Below are positions 1-8,222 of a stretch of DNA of 64,000 nt, piece after piece. The DNA comes from Flavobacteriales bacterium. Its GTDB lineage: Bacteria > Bacteroidota > Bacteroidia > Flavobacteriales_D > Crocinitomicaceae. Where the stretch lies: assembly GCA_015665275.1 (NCBI GenBank), contig JADFAL010000047.1, positions 1 through 64,000 on the forward strand, written 5' to 3'. The first letter of the stretch is position 1; the number at the start of each line of letters is the position of its first letter. The notes below the pieces were generated by a model, which was not told the DNA's origin, did no database searches, and saw nothing but the letters and a program-made list of their open reading frames with translations. A program made the position numbers and the translations under genes.

Positions 1-1
1 A

Positions 2-862
2 ATTGTAAAAAAGCTGCTTGAACTCATGGAAGGTGAAATTAATGTGATTTCAGAAAATGGCACGACATCATTTGAATTCTTCCTTAACCTTAAAAGATCA
101 ATCAATTCAGGTACTAAAGATTCTTTAAATATTAATAAAGGATCATTTAAAGACTTCAAAGGAGTAAAAGTCTTAGTTGCAGAAGACAATAAGGTAAATC
201 AGTTTTTGATAGAAGGTTACTTAAAGCACTTAAATGTTGAATTTACCATTGTCAATAATGGTGAAGAAGCTATTAGCTGCCTTAAAACTAATAAGTTCGA
301 TGCTGTGTTAATGGATATGCGCATGCCAATAATGAATGGATTAGAGGCGACTAAAATGATTCGCGATGATTTAGGAATGAAGAACCTACCTATTCTTGCT
401 TTAACCGCAAACGCATATCACACACATAAGAAAGAATGCAAAGATGCTGGAATGAACGATTCTTTAGCAAAACCTTTTAACATTTCTCAATTACAAAACA
501 TCCTGATTAAAAACCTGAACCTTGAATCAAAAGACAGTATTCTTTCACCTTCTCGTCATGATGAAGTCAACCTGCCGGATAGCTTTCAGCAAAAGCTTGA
601 CCGTATATTTATTGAAGACACTGAAGTTCGCATAATTAAACTTGAGAAAGCAGCTTCGGCTAACAACATACAAATGTTAAAGGATATTTGCCATTCTATG
701 AGGCCTTCTTTACTGCATCTTAAACAGGCGGAAATTATTGAAATAACTGATCAAATTGAATTTGGAACGTCAGATATACTTGGTAATACTTACGAACTAA
801 TAAGCAAGCTAAAAGAACTCACTCATCGGATGAAATCGGATCTAACTGATATTCCAATTTGA
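2..862 (+). CDS. Hybrid sensor histidine kinase, C-terminal part (5' end outside window)
   Basis: The frame is open from base 2, so the gene starts upstream of the window. The first residues (IVKKLLELMEGEI, then SENGTTSFEFFL) match the end of a GHKL ATPase domain after its G boxes. A receiver domain follows at about residues 55-165 counted from base 26: acidic pocket EDN, phospho-acceptor Asp in LMDMRMP, ALTA switch and AKPF lysine. The last ~90 residues resemble a histidine phosphotransfer (Hpt) helix bundle with the candidate His in ICHSMRP. This is the order of a phosphorelay kinase in which phosphate passes from receiver to Hpt. The sensor region is not visible, so the signal is unknown. 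Its partner could be the response regulator directly downstream. Confidence 0.85.
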   Translation: MVKKLLELMEGEINVISENGTTSFEFFLNLKRSINSGTKDSLNINKGSFKDFKGVKVLVAEDNKVNQFLIEGYLKHLNVEFTIVNNGEEAISCLKTNKFDAVLMDMRMPIMNGLEATKMIRDDLGMKNLPILALTANAYHTHKKECKDAGMNDSLAKPFNISQLQNILIKNLNLESKDSILSPSRHDEVNLPDSFQQKLDRIFIEDTEVRIIKLEKAASANNIQMLKDICHSMRPSLLHLKQAEIIEITDQIEFGTSDILGNTYELISKLKELTHRMKSDLTDIPI

Positions 863-983
863 CAAAATAATTCTCAATTTGAGACGATCCACTTAATAGG
901 TTTTTCATGTAGCCCATCCCAGAAGGCATTATTGGGTTTTTGGAATAACACTTGAAGTGATAAAAGCACTTAATTCTATTGCT

Positions 984-1427
984 ATGAGCGCTTCAATAAA
1001 AATTTTCATTCTTGACGACAATCGCTACTTCGGAACAATGGTCAAAGAGGTCTTGAAAAATCAAAATAGAGAGATAACCTATTTCCAATCAGAAATGGAG
1101 TTTATTCGAAATTTATCAGATAATCCAGAAGTGATAATTCTTGACCACAAGCTAGAACATTGTACAGGATTGGAGATACTCGAAGTTGTAAAAAGGAGGT
1201 GCGGGAACAAAACAAATGTAATTTATCTTTCTGCTCAAGAATATTTAAATGTGACGCTGAAGTCATTGAGAAATGGTGCTGTGGAGTATGTCGAAAAAGG
1301 CTTAACTCCATTACCATATTTAGACAAAGTAATAAAGAAGATATCAGTGCACACAAACAACTTTCTCGAACCAATTAATCTTGTAGCCTACAGATCAGAT
1401 TCGAAAGTTTATAATTTAGAAATGTGA
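984..1427 (+). CDS. Single-domain response regulator (CheY-like)
   Basis: About 147 residues forming one receiver domain and no output domain. Visible are the acidic pair in FILDDNRYF, the phospho-acceptor Asp in VIILDHKLEHCTGLEIL, the Ser of the switch in VIYLSAQ and the conserved Lys in VEKGL. It lies about 120 bases after a hybrid kinase on the same strand and could receive phosphate from that kinase's Hpt module; this is inference from position. I chose the ATG at 984 because the receiver fold (SIKIFILDD) begins just after it. An in-frame GTG at 957 would add nine residues. The ~35-residue tail after the receiver has no recognisable domain. Confidence 0.8.
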   Translation: MSASIKIFILDDNRYFGTMVKEVLKNQNREITYFQSEMEFIRNLSDNPEVIILDHKLEHCTGLEILEVVKRRCGNKTNVIYLSAQEYLNVTLKSLRNGAVEYVEKGLTPLPYLDKVIKKISVHTNNFLEPINLVAYRSDSKVYNLEM

Positions 1428-1739
1428 AATTGGATTATCTACACACAACTATGCGTTCATTTTCTATCATAACTACTAAAGCTAGATACTCCTTCCCTAT
1501 TCCACTCCGCATGCTCCATAAGAACAAGAGATAGCAATTAGGCATATACCGTAAGCTCTAGCTATGGCTCCAAAATTGTCTTAGGTTATAACTGTGACTG
1601 CTAAGCCTGTCGAGTTATGCTAACTATAATACACTTCAACTTACTTAGAAAAACAAACGAATGGTTTTTATATCTTTAATTTCGTTCATGGTAATGCTCG
1701 CTTCAGCATAATGATCAAAAAAAATTAAGCTAGTACGCA
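1428..1739. other. Intergenic region without recognised features
   Basis: 312 bases between the response regulator and the frameshifted gene. It is AT-rich. A weak -7-like TATCTTTA lies near 1672-1679, about 60 bases before the next gene. I see no tRNA fold, no hairpin with a T-tract and no convincing reading frame. Confidence 0.5.
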
Positions 1740-2391
1740 ATGAGAAAATTAATCATACTAATGTGCTTTTTTCCGCTCTTCGGTATCTCCCAAAATAGCG
1801 ACGCCTATAAGAATGAACTTGGACTCGATGTCACTGGATTTATCAAATTCTTCACTGGTTTCAATTCAGATAATAATTTCGATTACGAACCGACATATTA
1901 TTTGACTTACAGAAGGTTAATGGGAAAACAAAACTTCAGAGCTGGTATTGGGGGGGGAATATGATATGCTCCAAAAGTCAGGCATCTCTGACTCAATTTC
2001 TGTATATCAGGAAAACAGTTATGCATTTAACATTAGAGCTGGATGGGAATGGAATACCAGTCTCTCGAAACGGTGGACCGTTTTTTATGGAGGAGATTTA
2101 AGATATGGATATGCGTTTGAAAAGGACGAAGCAATTTACTTTAATGCCGGTTATGCGCAGGGGACCGAACAATCAGCAAATGTTTTTGGACTAGCCCCAG
2201 TCCTAGGTATTCGCTTTATTATTAATGGCAGAATCAGCTTAATTACAGAAGCGACATTTTCAGTCAACTATGGTATTGGGGAAAGAAAACAGACGTCCAA
2301 AAGAGCTTCCGTGGTGTTAGATGTTTTCTCTTCCCATTGTTGGGCCGATACAGAAAAACTTCCGATGAGAATAATAAGAATGAGATGGTAA
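1740..2391 (+). pseudogene. Secreted outer-membrane-type protein broken by frameshift at a G8 tract
   Basis: The first frame (1740-1964) begins with a good signal peptide ending in FGISQN and continues into alternating aromatic segments typical of a small beta-barrel, then stops just after eight consecutive Gs (1950-1957). The continuation lies in the next frame (from about 1948 to 2391), with barrel-like strands such as FNIRAGWEWNTSL and LAPVLGIRFIINGRIS. Removing one G would join them as GIGGEYDM. Near the 3' end (about 2300) the original frame again looks barrel-like (FLFPLLGRYRK), so a second shift is possible. I do not recognise the family. It is either a slipped or phase-variable gene, a decaying gene, or a homopolymer sequencing error. 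Confidence 0.6.
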
Positions 2392-2518
2392 ATAGCATTC
2401 ATAATTGTTGTTTTTACGAAAGTAGGAATCATGTCTAGTCAATGCCATGTACATTTCGCCCTTTTTCTTGTACAATTTAGAAATACACAGCGTGAGAAGG
2501 ATGTAAACGAACTGAAAG

Positions 2519-3874
2519 TCAGCCCCTCTTCTGACGCTTATGATACGTCTTATCCCCGCGTGTTTGGGCCTTCTTGTACTTTTTAGCAATTTTTTTCTTG
2601 TAGCTTCCGCCTTCGTTGGTCTTCTGGTTTTTTGCTTTCTTTTCATGAAAACCAGCCCCGCGCGTCTCCTTCTTACTGTTCCGGTGGATGTTTTTGGAGA
2701 TTTCTTCGTCTGGGCGCTCTTCAGGAATTAAATCTCTCGAAACTTTAACTTCCTCTGGGAAAGGAATTTCTGGAATTTTGTAATCCATTAACGCTTCAAT
2801 ATTCTCCTTCAATTGGACTTCTTTCTCCGTATAGAAGAGAATGGCGTTCCCTTCTTCCTTTGCTCTCCCCGTTCTACCAATTCGGTGCATGTAGTTTTCA
2901 GGGAAAGAAGGCGTGTCGAAATTGATGACGTGGGTTATTTTATCTAGATCCAATCCTCGGGTCATGATGTCCGTAGCGATGAGCAAACGGTTTTTTCCTT
3001 CATCGAATTCCTCAATGGATCGGATTCTATAATTTTGCGATTTGTTCGAGTGAATAATACACATTTCGTTGCCCAACTCTTCTTCCAAAGTATTGAAAAG
3101 GCGGTCCGCACTTCTTTTGTGCGACGTAAAAACAAGCACTTTTTGGAAGGTGTCTCGATCTTCAAGAAGATGACGAAGTAGGTTGACTTTCGTGTAGAAA
3201 TTCTCCACATGATAACACGTCTGACGAATGTTTTCCAAGGGCGTTCCACTAACAGCGATAGAAATCTTCTCGGGTACCACAAAAAACGAATCAATCAATT
3301 CACTCACGGGCTCTGTCATTGTTGCAGAGAACATAATGTTTTGACGTCGCTCCGGCATCAACTCCATAAGGTTGTTCAACTGAGGTAAAAACCCCAAATC
3401 CAGCATAACATCCACTTCGTCGATCACCAACTTCTTAATGCCTTTCAGTGAAACCGATTGATCCAAAATCAAGTCATACAAACGACCGGGCGTTGCCACA
3501 ACGATATCAGAACCTTCCCCCAATGCCGCACGCTGTGGATTTGCGTTCACACCACCATAAACTGCCACAGTTCTAACACTTATATAAGCAGTCAAACGCT
3601 CAATTTCTTCAACTACCTGCAATACCAATTCACGCGTCGGAACCATAATTAGGACCCTTGGAGTCAATTGTTTAGAGAAGGTCATCTCATCTAAAATTGG
3701 AAGTAAGTAGGCAAGCGTCTTTCCTGTTCCCGTTTGGGCCACCCCAAGAATGTCCTTTCCTGATAAGATTACAGAAAAAGCAGCTGATTGAATTGGCGTT
3801 GGCTTCTCAAAACCAAGCTCAGCTACAGCGTTGTTAAGCGTCTTTTTTAATTGAAAATTATCGAATGTATCCAC
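2519..3874 (-). CDS. DEAD-box RNA helicase with DEVD motif II
   Basis: A 451-residue superfamily 2 RNA helicase with all core motifs in order: Q motif (GFEKPTPIQ), motif I AQTGTGKT, Ia PTREL, Ib TPGR, motif II as DEVD rather than DEAD, motif III SAT, then in the second RecA domain TRGLD and HRIGRTGR. The ~80-residue tail is rich in Lys/Arg, as expected of an RNA-binding extension. It should unwind short RNA duplexes in ribosome assembly or RNA turnover. The start is a GTG: no ATG precedes the Q motif, and a -7 promoter box sits 14 bases upstream. It is divergent from the ABC-F gene. A second DEAD-box gene with a canonical DEAD box lies at 15.5-16.8 kb, so the two are not recent duplicates. 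Confidence 0.93.
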   Translation of the reverse strand: MDTFDNFQLKKTLNNAVAELGFEKPTPIQSAAFSVILSGKDILGVAQTGTGKTLAYLLPILDEMTFSKQLTPRVLIMVPTRELVLQVVEEIERLTAYISVRTVAVYGGVNANPQRAALGEGSDIVVATPGRLYDLILDQSVSLKGIKKLVIDEVDVMLDLGFLPQLNNLMELMPERRQNIMFSATMTEPVSELIDSFFVVPEKISIAVSGTPLENIRQTCYHVENFYTKVNLLRHLLEDRDTFQKVLVFTSHKRSADRLFNTLEEELGNEMCIIHSNKSQNYRIRSIEEFDEGKNRLLIATDIMTRGLDLDKITHVINFDTPSFPENYMHRIGRTGRAKEEGNAILFYTEKEVQLKENIEALMDYKIPEIPFPEEVKVSRDLIPEERPDEEISKNIHRNSKKETRGAGFHEKKAKNQKTNEGGSYKKKIAKKYKKAQTRGDKTYHKRQKRG

Positions 3875-3888
3875 AGGGCAATTTTCAG

Positions 3889-3896
3889 CAAAGTTA
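3889..3896 (-). promoter_or_regulatory. Promoter -7 box of the DEAD-box helicase gene
   Basis: On the minus strand this reads TAACTTTG, an exact match to the Bacteroidota -7 consensus TAnnTTTG. It ends 14 bases before the GTG start. No clear TTTG -33 element is visible at the usual distance. The implied transcript leader is very short. Confidence 0.55.
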
Positions 3897-3984
3897 ACAC
3901 TACTGGAATAAGTATGACGCAGCTTTGAAATCGTTTTATTCTAAAGGAGTTTGGCATCAGTCATTCAAGTTCCTTCCCTTTGCC

Positions 3985-3992
3985 TACCTTTG
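3985..3992 (+). promoter_or_regulatory. Promoter -7 box of the ABC-F gene
   Basis: TACCTTTG matches TAnnTTTG exactly and ends 20 bases before the ATG at 4013. A start upstream at the TTG of 3980 would lie before this box, which supports the ATG. No strong -33 TTTG is seen. Confidence 0.55.
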
Positions 3993-4012
3993 CGCCCTCA
4001 AATTCCTATTGC

Positions 4013-5644
4013 ATGATTTCAGTAAATGGCTTAACGGTTGAATTTAGTGCCAGAACGCTTTTCAAGGATGTCAACTTTGTGATTAACGAGAACGACAAGA
4101 TTGCCTTGATGGGGAAAAATGGCGCTGGCAAGTCAACGATGATGAAAATTATTGCAGGCGAACAAAGCGCCAACAGTGGCGGCATCAATTGCCATGAAGA
4201 CACTGTGATTGCTTATCTGCCCCAGCATTTGCTCACAGATGATAATTGCACTGTGTTTGAAGAAACGTCAAAGGCATTTGGGCACATCTTCGAAATGCAA
4301 AAGGAGATGGACGATCTCAACAAACAGCTAGAAACCCGCACAGATTACGAGTCAAAGGAATACATGAGTTTGATAGAACGCGTTTCTGAATTGGGCGAAA
4401 AATACTACGCCATTGAAGAAACAAACTTCGATTCAGAAATTGAAAAAGCGCTCATGGGACTTGGATTCAATCGATCCGATTTTACCAGAAGCACCAGCGA
4501 ATTTAGTGGTGGATGGCGTATGCGTATTGAATTGGCAAAAATCCTATTAAAAAAGCCCGATCTCGTATTACTCGATGAGCCTACCAACCATATTGATATA
4601 GAATCGGTGATTTGGTTGGAAGATTTCCTCAAAAACAAGGCGAAAGCGGTCATTGTAATTTCTCACGATAGAACTTTCATTGACAACATTACGAACAGAA
4701 CCATTGAAATCACAATGGGGCGCATTTACGATTATAAAGCCAACTACTCGCATTACCTGACCTTGCGTGAGGAAAGACGGGCGCAGCAACTTAAAGACTA
4801 CAAGGAGCAGCAAAAACTCATCAAGGATACCAAACGGTTTATTGAGCAATTCAAAGGAACGTATTCCAAAACCAACTCTGTGAGTTCGCGCCAACGCATG
4901 CTCGACAAAATGGAATTAGTAGAGATCGATGAAATCGACACTTCGGCACTGAGCTTACGTTTCCCTCCCTCTCAGCGATCGGGTGACTATCCGGTAATTG
5001 CCAAAGACTTTTCGAAATCGTACGGAGAGAATATTATTTTCAAAGATGTCAATATGGCGATTGCGCGCGGAGAAAAAGTTTCCTTCGTCGGCAGAAATGG
5101 TGAAGGTAAATCAACGATGATTAAAGCAATCATGGACGAAATCGAATATGAAGGCACCTGCGACCTTGGTCATAACGCAAAAGTCGGGTATTTCGCTCAA
5201 AATCAAGCCTCTCTAATCGATCCATCCCTTTCCGTATTTGAAACGGTAGACAACGTGGCAGAAGGAGAAATTCGAAAAGAAATCAAAAATATTCTTGGTG
5301 CATTTATGTTCTCTGGAGATACCGTTGATAAGAAGGTGGAGTTTCTATCTGGTGGAGAACGCACGCGTTTGGCGATGGTAAAACTCTTGCTCGAACCGGT
5401 AAATGTTTTAATTCTCGATGAGCCCACCAATCACTTGGATTTGAAATCAAAGGATGTATTAAAAGAAGCACTCAAGAAATTCGATGGAACTTTGATTCTC
5501 GTTTCCCATGACCGTGCTTTTTTACAAGGACTTTCGGAAAAAGTATTTGAGTTCAAAAACAAGCGCGTGATTGAACATTTCGAAACCATTGATGCCTTTT
5601 TGGAACGCAATCGCATTGAACAAATCAAGCAATTGGACTTGTAA
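4013..5644 (+). CDS. ABC-F family ATPase (ribosome-associated)
   Basis: 543 residues with two ABC ATPase domains in tandem and no membrane segments, the hallmark of ABC-F proteins that act on the ribosomal E site. Domain 1 has Walker A GKNGAGKST, signature FSGGW and Walker B LVLLDEPTNHID; domain 2 has GRNGEGKST, LSGGERTR and LILDEPTNHLD. Between them is the charged helical linker (about residues 240-310, rich in Glu/Gln/Lys) that probes the peptidyl-tRNA. The length is normal for the family. ATG at 4013 gives MISVNGLTVEF, the usual beginning of an ABC fold. A general translation factor is more likely than an antibiotic-resistance ABC-F, but the sequence alone does not separate these. Confidence 0.93.
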   Translation: MISVNGLTVEFSARTLFKDVNFVINENDKIALMGKNGAGKSTMMKIIAGEQSANSGGINCHEDTVIAYLPQHLLTDDNCTVFEETSKAFGHIFEMQKEMDDLNKQLETRTDYESKEYMSLIERVSELGEKYYAIEETNFDSEIEKALMGLGFNRSDFTRSTSEFSGGWRMRIELAKILLKKPDLVLLDEPTNHIDIESVIWLEDFLKNKAKAVIVISHDRTFIDNITNRTIEITMGRIYDYKANYSHYLTLREERRAQQLKDYKEQQKLIKDTKRFIEQFKGTYSKTNSVSSRQRMLDKMELVEIDEIDTSALSLRFPPSQRSGDYPVIAKDFSKSYGENIIFKDVNMAIARGEKVSFVGRNGEGKSTMIKAIMDEIEYEGTCDLGHNAKVGYFAQNQASLIDPSLSVFETVDNVAEGEIRKEIKNILGAFMFSGDTVDKKVEFLSGGERTRLAMVKLLLEPVNVLILDEPTNHLDLKSKDVLKEALKKFDGTLILVSHDRAFLQGLSEKVFEFKNKRVIEHFETIDAFLERNRIEQIKQLDL

Positions 5645-5794
5645 TTGGCATTTTGGGTAATTTCGGAAGAACAGAAACTAAGATTCTGCTCAAAACTTTG
5701 TAGCGGCTTGGCTTCTGACCAAAAATTTACTGCCTTTTATGCATTTCATCGAACCAAAGCATCTCTTCTTTGTACAGTAAAAAACACTAGAAAG

Positions 5795-6202
5795 ATGCGC
5801 ATACTTCTTTTAATAGCCAGCCTAACTTTTAGTTCTGCCTCGTTCGGACAGAATGAATTTTCCTTTGATCTATTCAAAACCATGGAACAGGATGAAAATC
5901 TCTTGTTCTCCCCCACTTCCATTAAGGCCGCCTTAGCCATGGCGTATGATGGTGCCAACGGCGAAACTCAAAAAGAATTCGAAGAAGTACTTGGTTTCGA
6001 CGAGGAAAATGAACTCTTCCTGAAGGAGTTAGCACACCTGAAGGAATCAGCGGAAATTAGCAATTCGGTTTGGATCCTAGAGGACTACAAGGTACTAAAG
6101 GCATATATCGATTCATTGCAATCGCGTTGCTGTAGGTTATTCCGTTGGCTCCAACCAAATGGTAGGTCTCATTCTCCTCCACACAAAGTGTTATTGGTGT
6201 AG
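5795..6202 (+). pseudogene. Serpin, N-terminal fragment truncated at a rearrangement junction
   Basis: The first ~110 residues are a secreted serpin (serine/cysteine protease inhibitor): signal peptide ending SFGQ, then ENLLFSPTSIKAALAMAYDG, the classic serpin B-helix segment, GANGETQKEF and ISNSVWILEDYK. Similarity stops at about base 6125 (YIDSLQS). The remaining frame to 6202 is antisense to the gene coming from the other side. A serpin is normally about 370-420 residues and needs its C-terminal reactive-centre loop to inhibit, so this fragment cannot work. The ATG at 5795 is chosen because it begins the signal peptide. Confidence 0.75.
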
Positions 6203-7841
6203 GACATTCAGCGATGCTTAGAGTAGTAAAAACCACTCCTGTATTCGCGTTCACGACATCAATATCAATAGGTTCACAGGTACACAAGGACTGATTTGAC
6301 ACATTGAATGTTACCGAGTTATAATTGGAAATGGAATAATCGAATCCATCAATTTGATCCGGCATCTGAGACACAAAACCATTTGTAGTGATGTTTGGAA
6401 GTAAGCCGGTTGAGAAATCAATTACTCCTGGCGCCATATTGATTGGCAATGGACTGTTTGGCGTAGGCAAAACGTATAAATCAGAGTTACGTCCTTTGGT
6501 GAAATAAAGGTTTCCATCAATACAACTTTGCATTCTTGATAAGGAATGGAATTCCCACAAATTGGTATAATTAGCAGCACTCCAAGTATTTCCTGCACCT
6601 GAATTTGCATTGAAGGTGTTGGCAGTATTTGCTTGCTGTACCTGAATGCGCGCAGGATGATCGTTGTTCACGGTTGTAGTAAGATCTATCTGAACTAGAT
6701 ACGTAAGATTTTGAGTTCCTCCACTTACGTACCCTCCTCCACAGATGTACAAGTAGTCTCCGCTGGGGCTGTATTCCAATCCTGAAATCTTTCTTTCAAA
6801 ATTCTTCAGCCATTCAAAGTTCGTTCCCGGGTTCGCATCAAAGTCTTGTGCTTGATGGTATAACCCCGTTAAAGGTGCAGGTGGTGCGGTAAATTCCAAC
6901 TCCAATTCATTGATAGCAATCGTATTCGGTGCAGTTGTAAGGGAAGTCGGATCGAAAAGATAGATTTCTTGTTGATCATCAATCTCCGTTCTTGCCATCA
7001 CAGCCAAACTGTTCTCTGTAGGAGAAAGTTCGATTGGACTTCCTGCCACCATTAGGTACCAAGCATATCCTTGGATCTGATTAGAACTTCCCGAATAGAT
7101 GATTTGGTCTGTATTAGAAACCGTAAAACGATCAATGTGAAAGGTAGAACTAATAGTCGATGATCCTGCAGCCTGTGTTCTGCGTTGAACATAAATATCA
7201 TGATCCCCTCCAACAACCACAGAAGTTCTAGAAGTTGCTTTTCCAGGGAAGTAAACGTGTGTATTCGCATTCTCCATCAGAATAATATCCTGAATTGGGT
7301 TTCCAAAACCGTCGTCTACATAATTTGCTGAAGTACTGTTCACGGTAATCAGTGAATAAGCAAGGTTGGACGCTTGATACCCCGGATGTCCTGACGGATA
7401 TAATACTGGCGCCATATTGTAGATCACAAACCACTGATTCGGGAATCCAGGTCTGCGTACAATTTGTACTTCATCATCTCCCGCACTTGCATTCATATCT
7501 CCACCGGGAAGCGGCAAATACAATCCTGTTGGTGTATAGATTTGAAGTGCTGCCGAAGCTGCAGTAAAATCACCGTTGTGAAGCGTAAAGAAAACCAGTT
7601 CATTACATCCATTAACCCCCGCTTGTGTTGGCCCGGAATTATTACTGCCGGTGCCCGGAATATTAATGGCTGTGGGTGTTCCAGCCGTCCAGTCAACGAA
7701 TTGATGTGGCGTGGTTGACATGTTGTCGATGGTCGGTCCCGATTGCGGGAATCCTGTTACTAGTGGCCATACCGGTAATTGACCGAATGAAATGGCGACA
7801 GAGCATAGCACTGCCAGTAAAGGTCAAAGTGTCCTTTTCAT
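6057..7841 (-). pseudogene. Large secreted protein, nonsense codon in signal peptide and 3' truncation
   Basis: From the ATG at 7841 the protein would start MKRTL, meet TGA as codon 6 (bases 7826-7824), and continue in the same frame as PLLAVLCSVAISFGQ, together a normal signal peptide. Restarting at the GTG of 7811 leaves 584 residues without the charged n-region. The body has loops such as EYSPSGDYLYICGGGY, like the propeller-type proteins that in this phylum often end in a gliding-motility C-terminal domain. Here that domain is missing: recognisable sequence ends near base 6120, where the frame runs antisense into the serpin fragment. The family is otherwise not recognised. With a stop at the 5' end and a lost 3' end it is probably not functional. 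Confidence 0.65.
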
Positions 7842-8154
7842 AGAAAATAGTGTTAAAATTTGCCTACTCTTATATAGCTTTTCGGCATCCGCTAGAAGCA
7901 ATTCAAGTGTTAGTTGAGGTAAGTGGTTATTTGAAGAATTGCCTTATTGGTTACTCTAAACAAGAATAACGAAAAAACTCGTAAACCCAATAAAATCGGG
8001 CTATTTCAGGCATATGTACGTAATAAATTGAAGATGATTGGGTATTTCTGACGTATCATTTTCAGAGGGATTACCTACGTTTTGACATCTTCTCTATTGA
8101 TCACTGCACCGCTCTTCTGTCCGAGTGTAACTTGCGGCATCTTGACTACAAAAA
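7842..8154. other. Intergenic region without recognised genes
   Basis: AT-rich spacer upstream of the broken secreted-protein gene and downstream of the next minus-strand gene, whose terminator is listed separately. I find no TAnnTTTG box, RNA fold or convincing frame. Confidence 0.45.
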
Positions 8155-8185
8155 AAGCGCTTTTGAAAGGACATCAAAAGCGCTT
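8155..8185 (-). terminator. Intrinsic terminator of the 8223-9560 gene
   Basis: A perfect 12-bp stem, AAGCGCTTTTGA (8155-8166) with TCAAAAGCGCTT (8174-8185), and a 7-base loop. On the minus strand it is followed by a run of T, and it lies 38 bases after the stop codon. Confidence 0.85.
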
Positions 8186-8222
8186 AAAATATTGTTTGCC
8201 TGACTCAGCAATTTTCCATGGA

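Noticed and set aside
1102-1374. 90-codon frame antisense to the response regulator
   Set aside because: Lies wholly inside the receiver domain gene and has no family signature.
7824-7826. TGA as a selenocysteine codon
   Set aside because: It lies in a signal peptide, no catalytic role is possible there and no SECIS-like hairpin follows.
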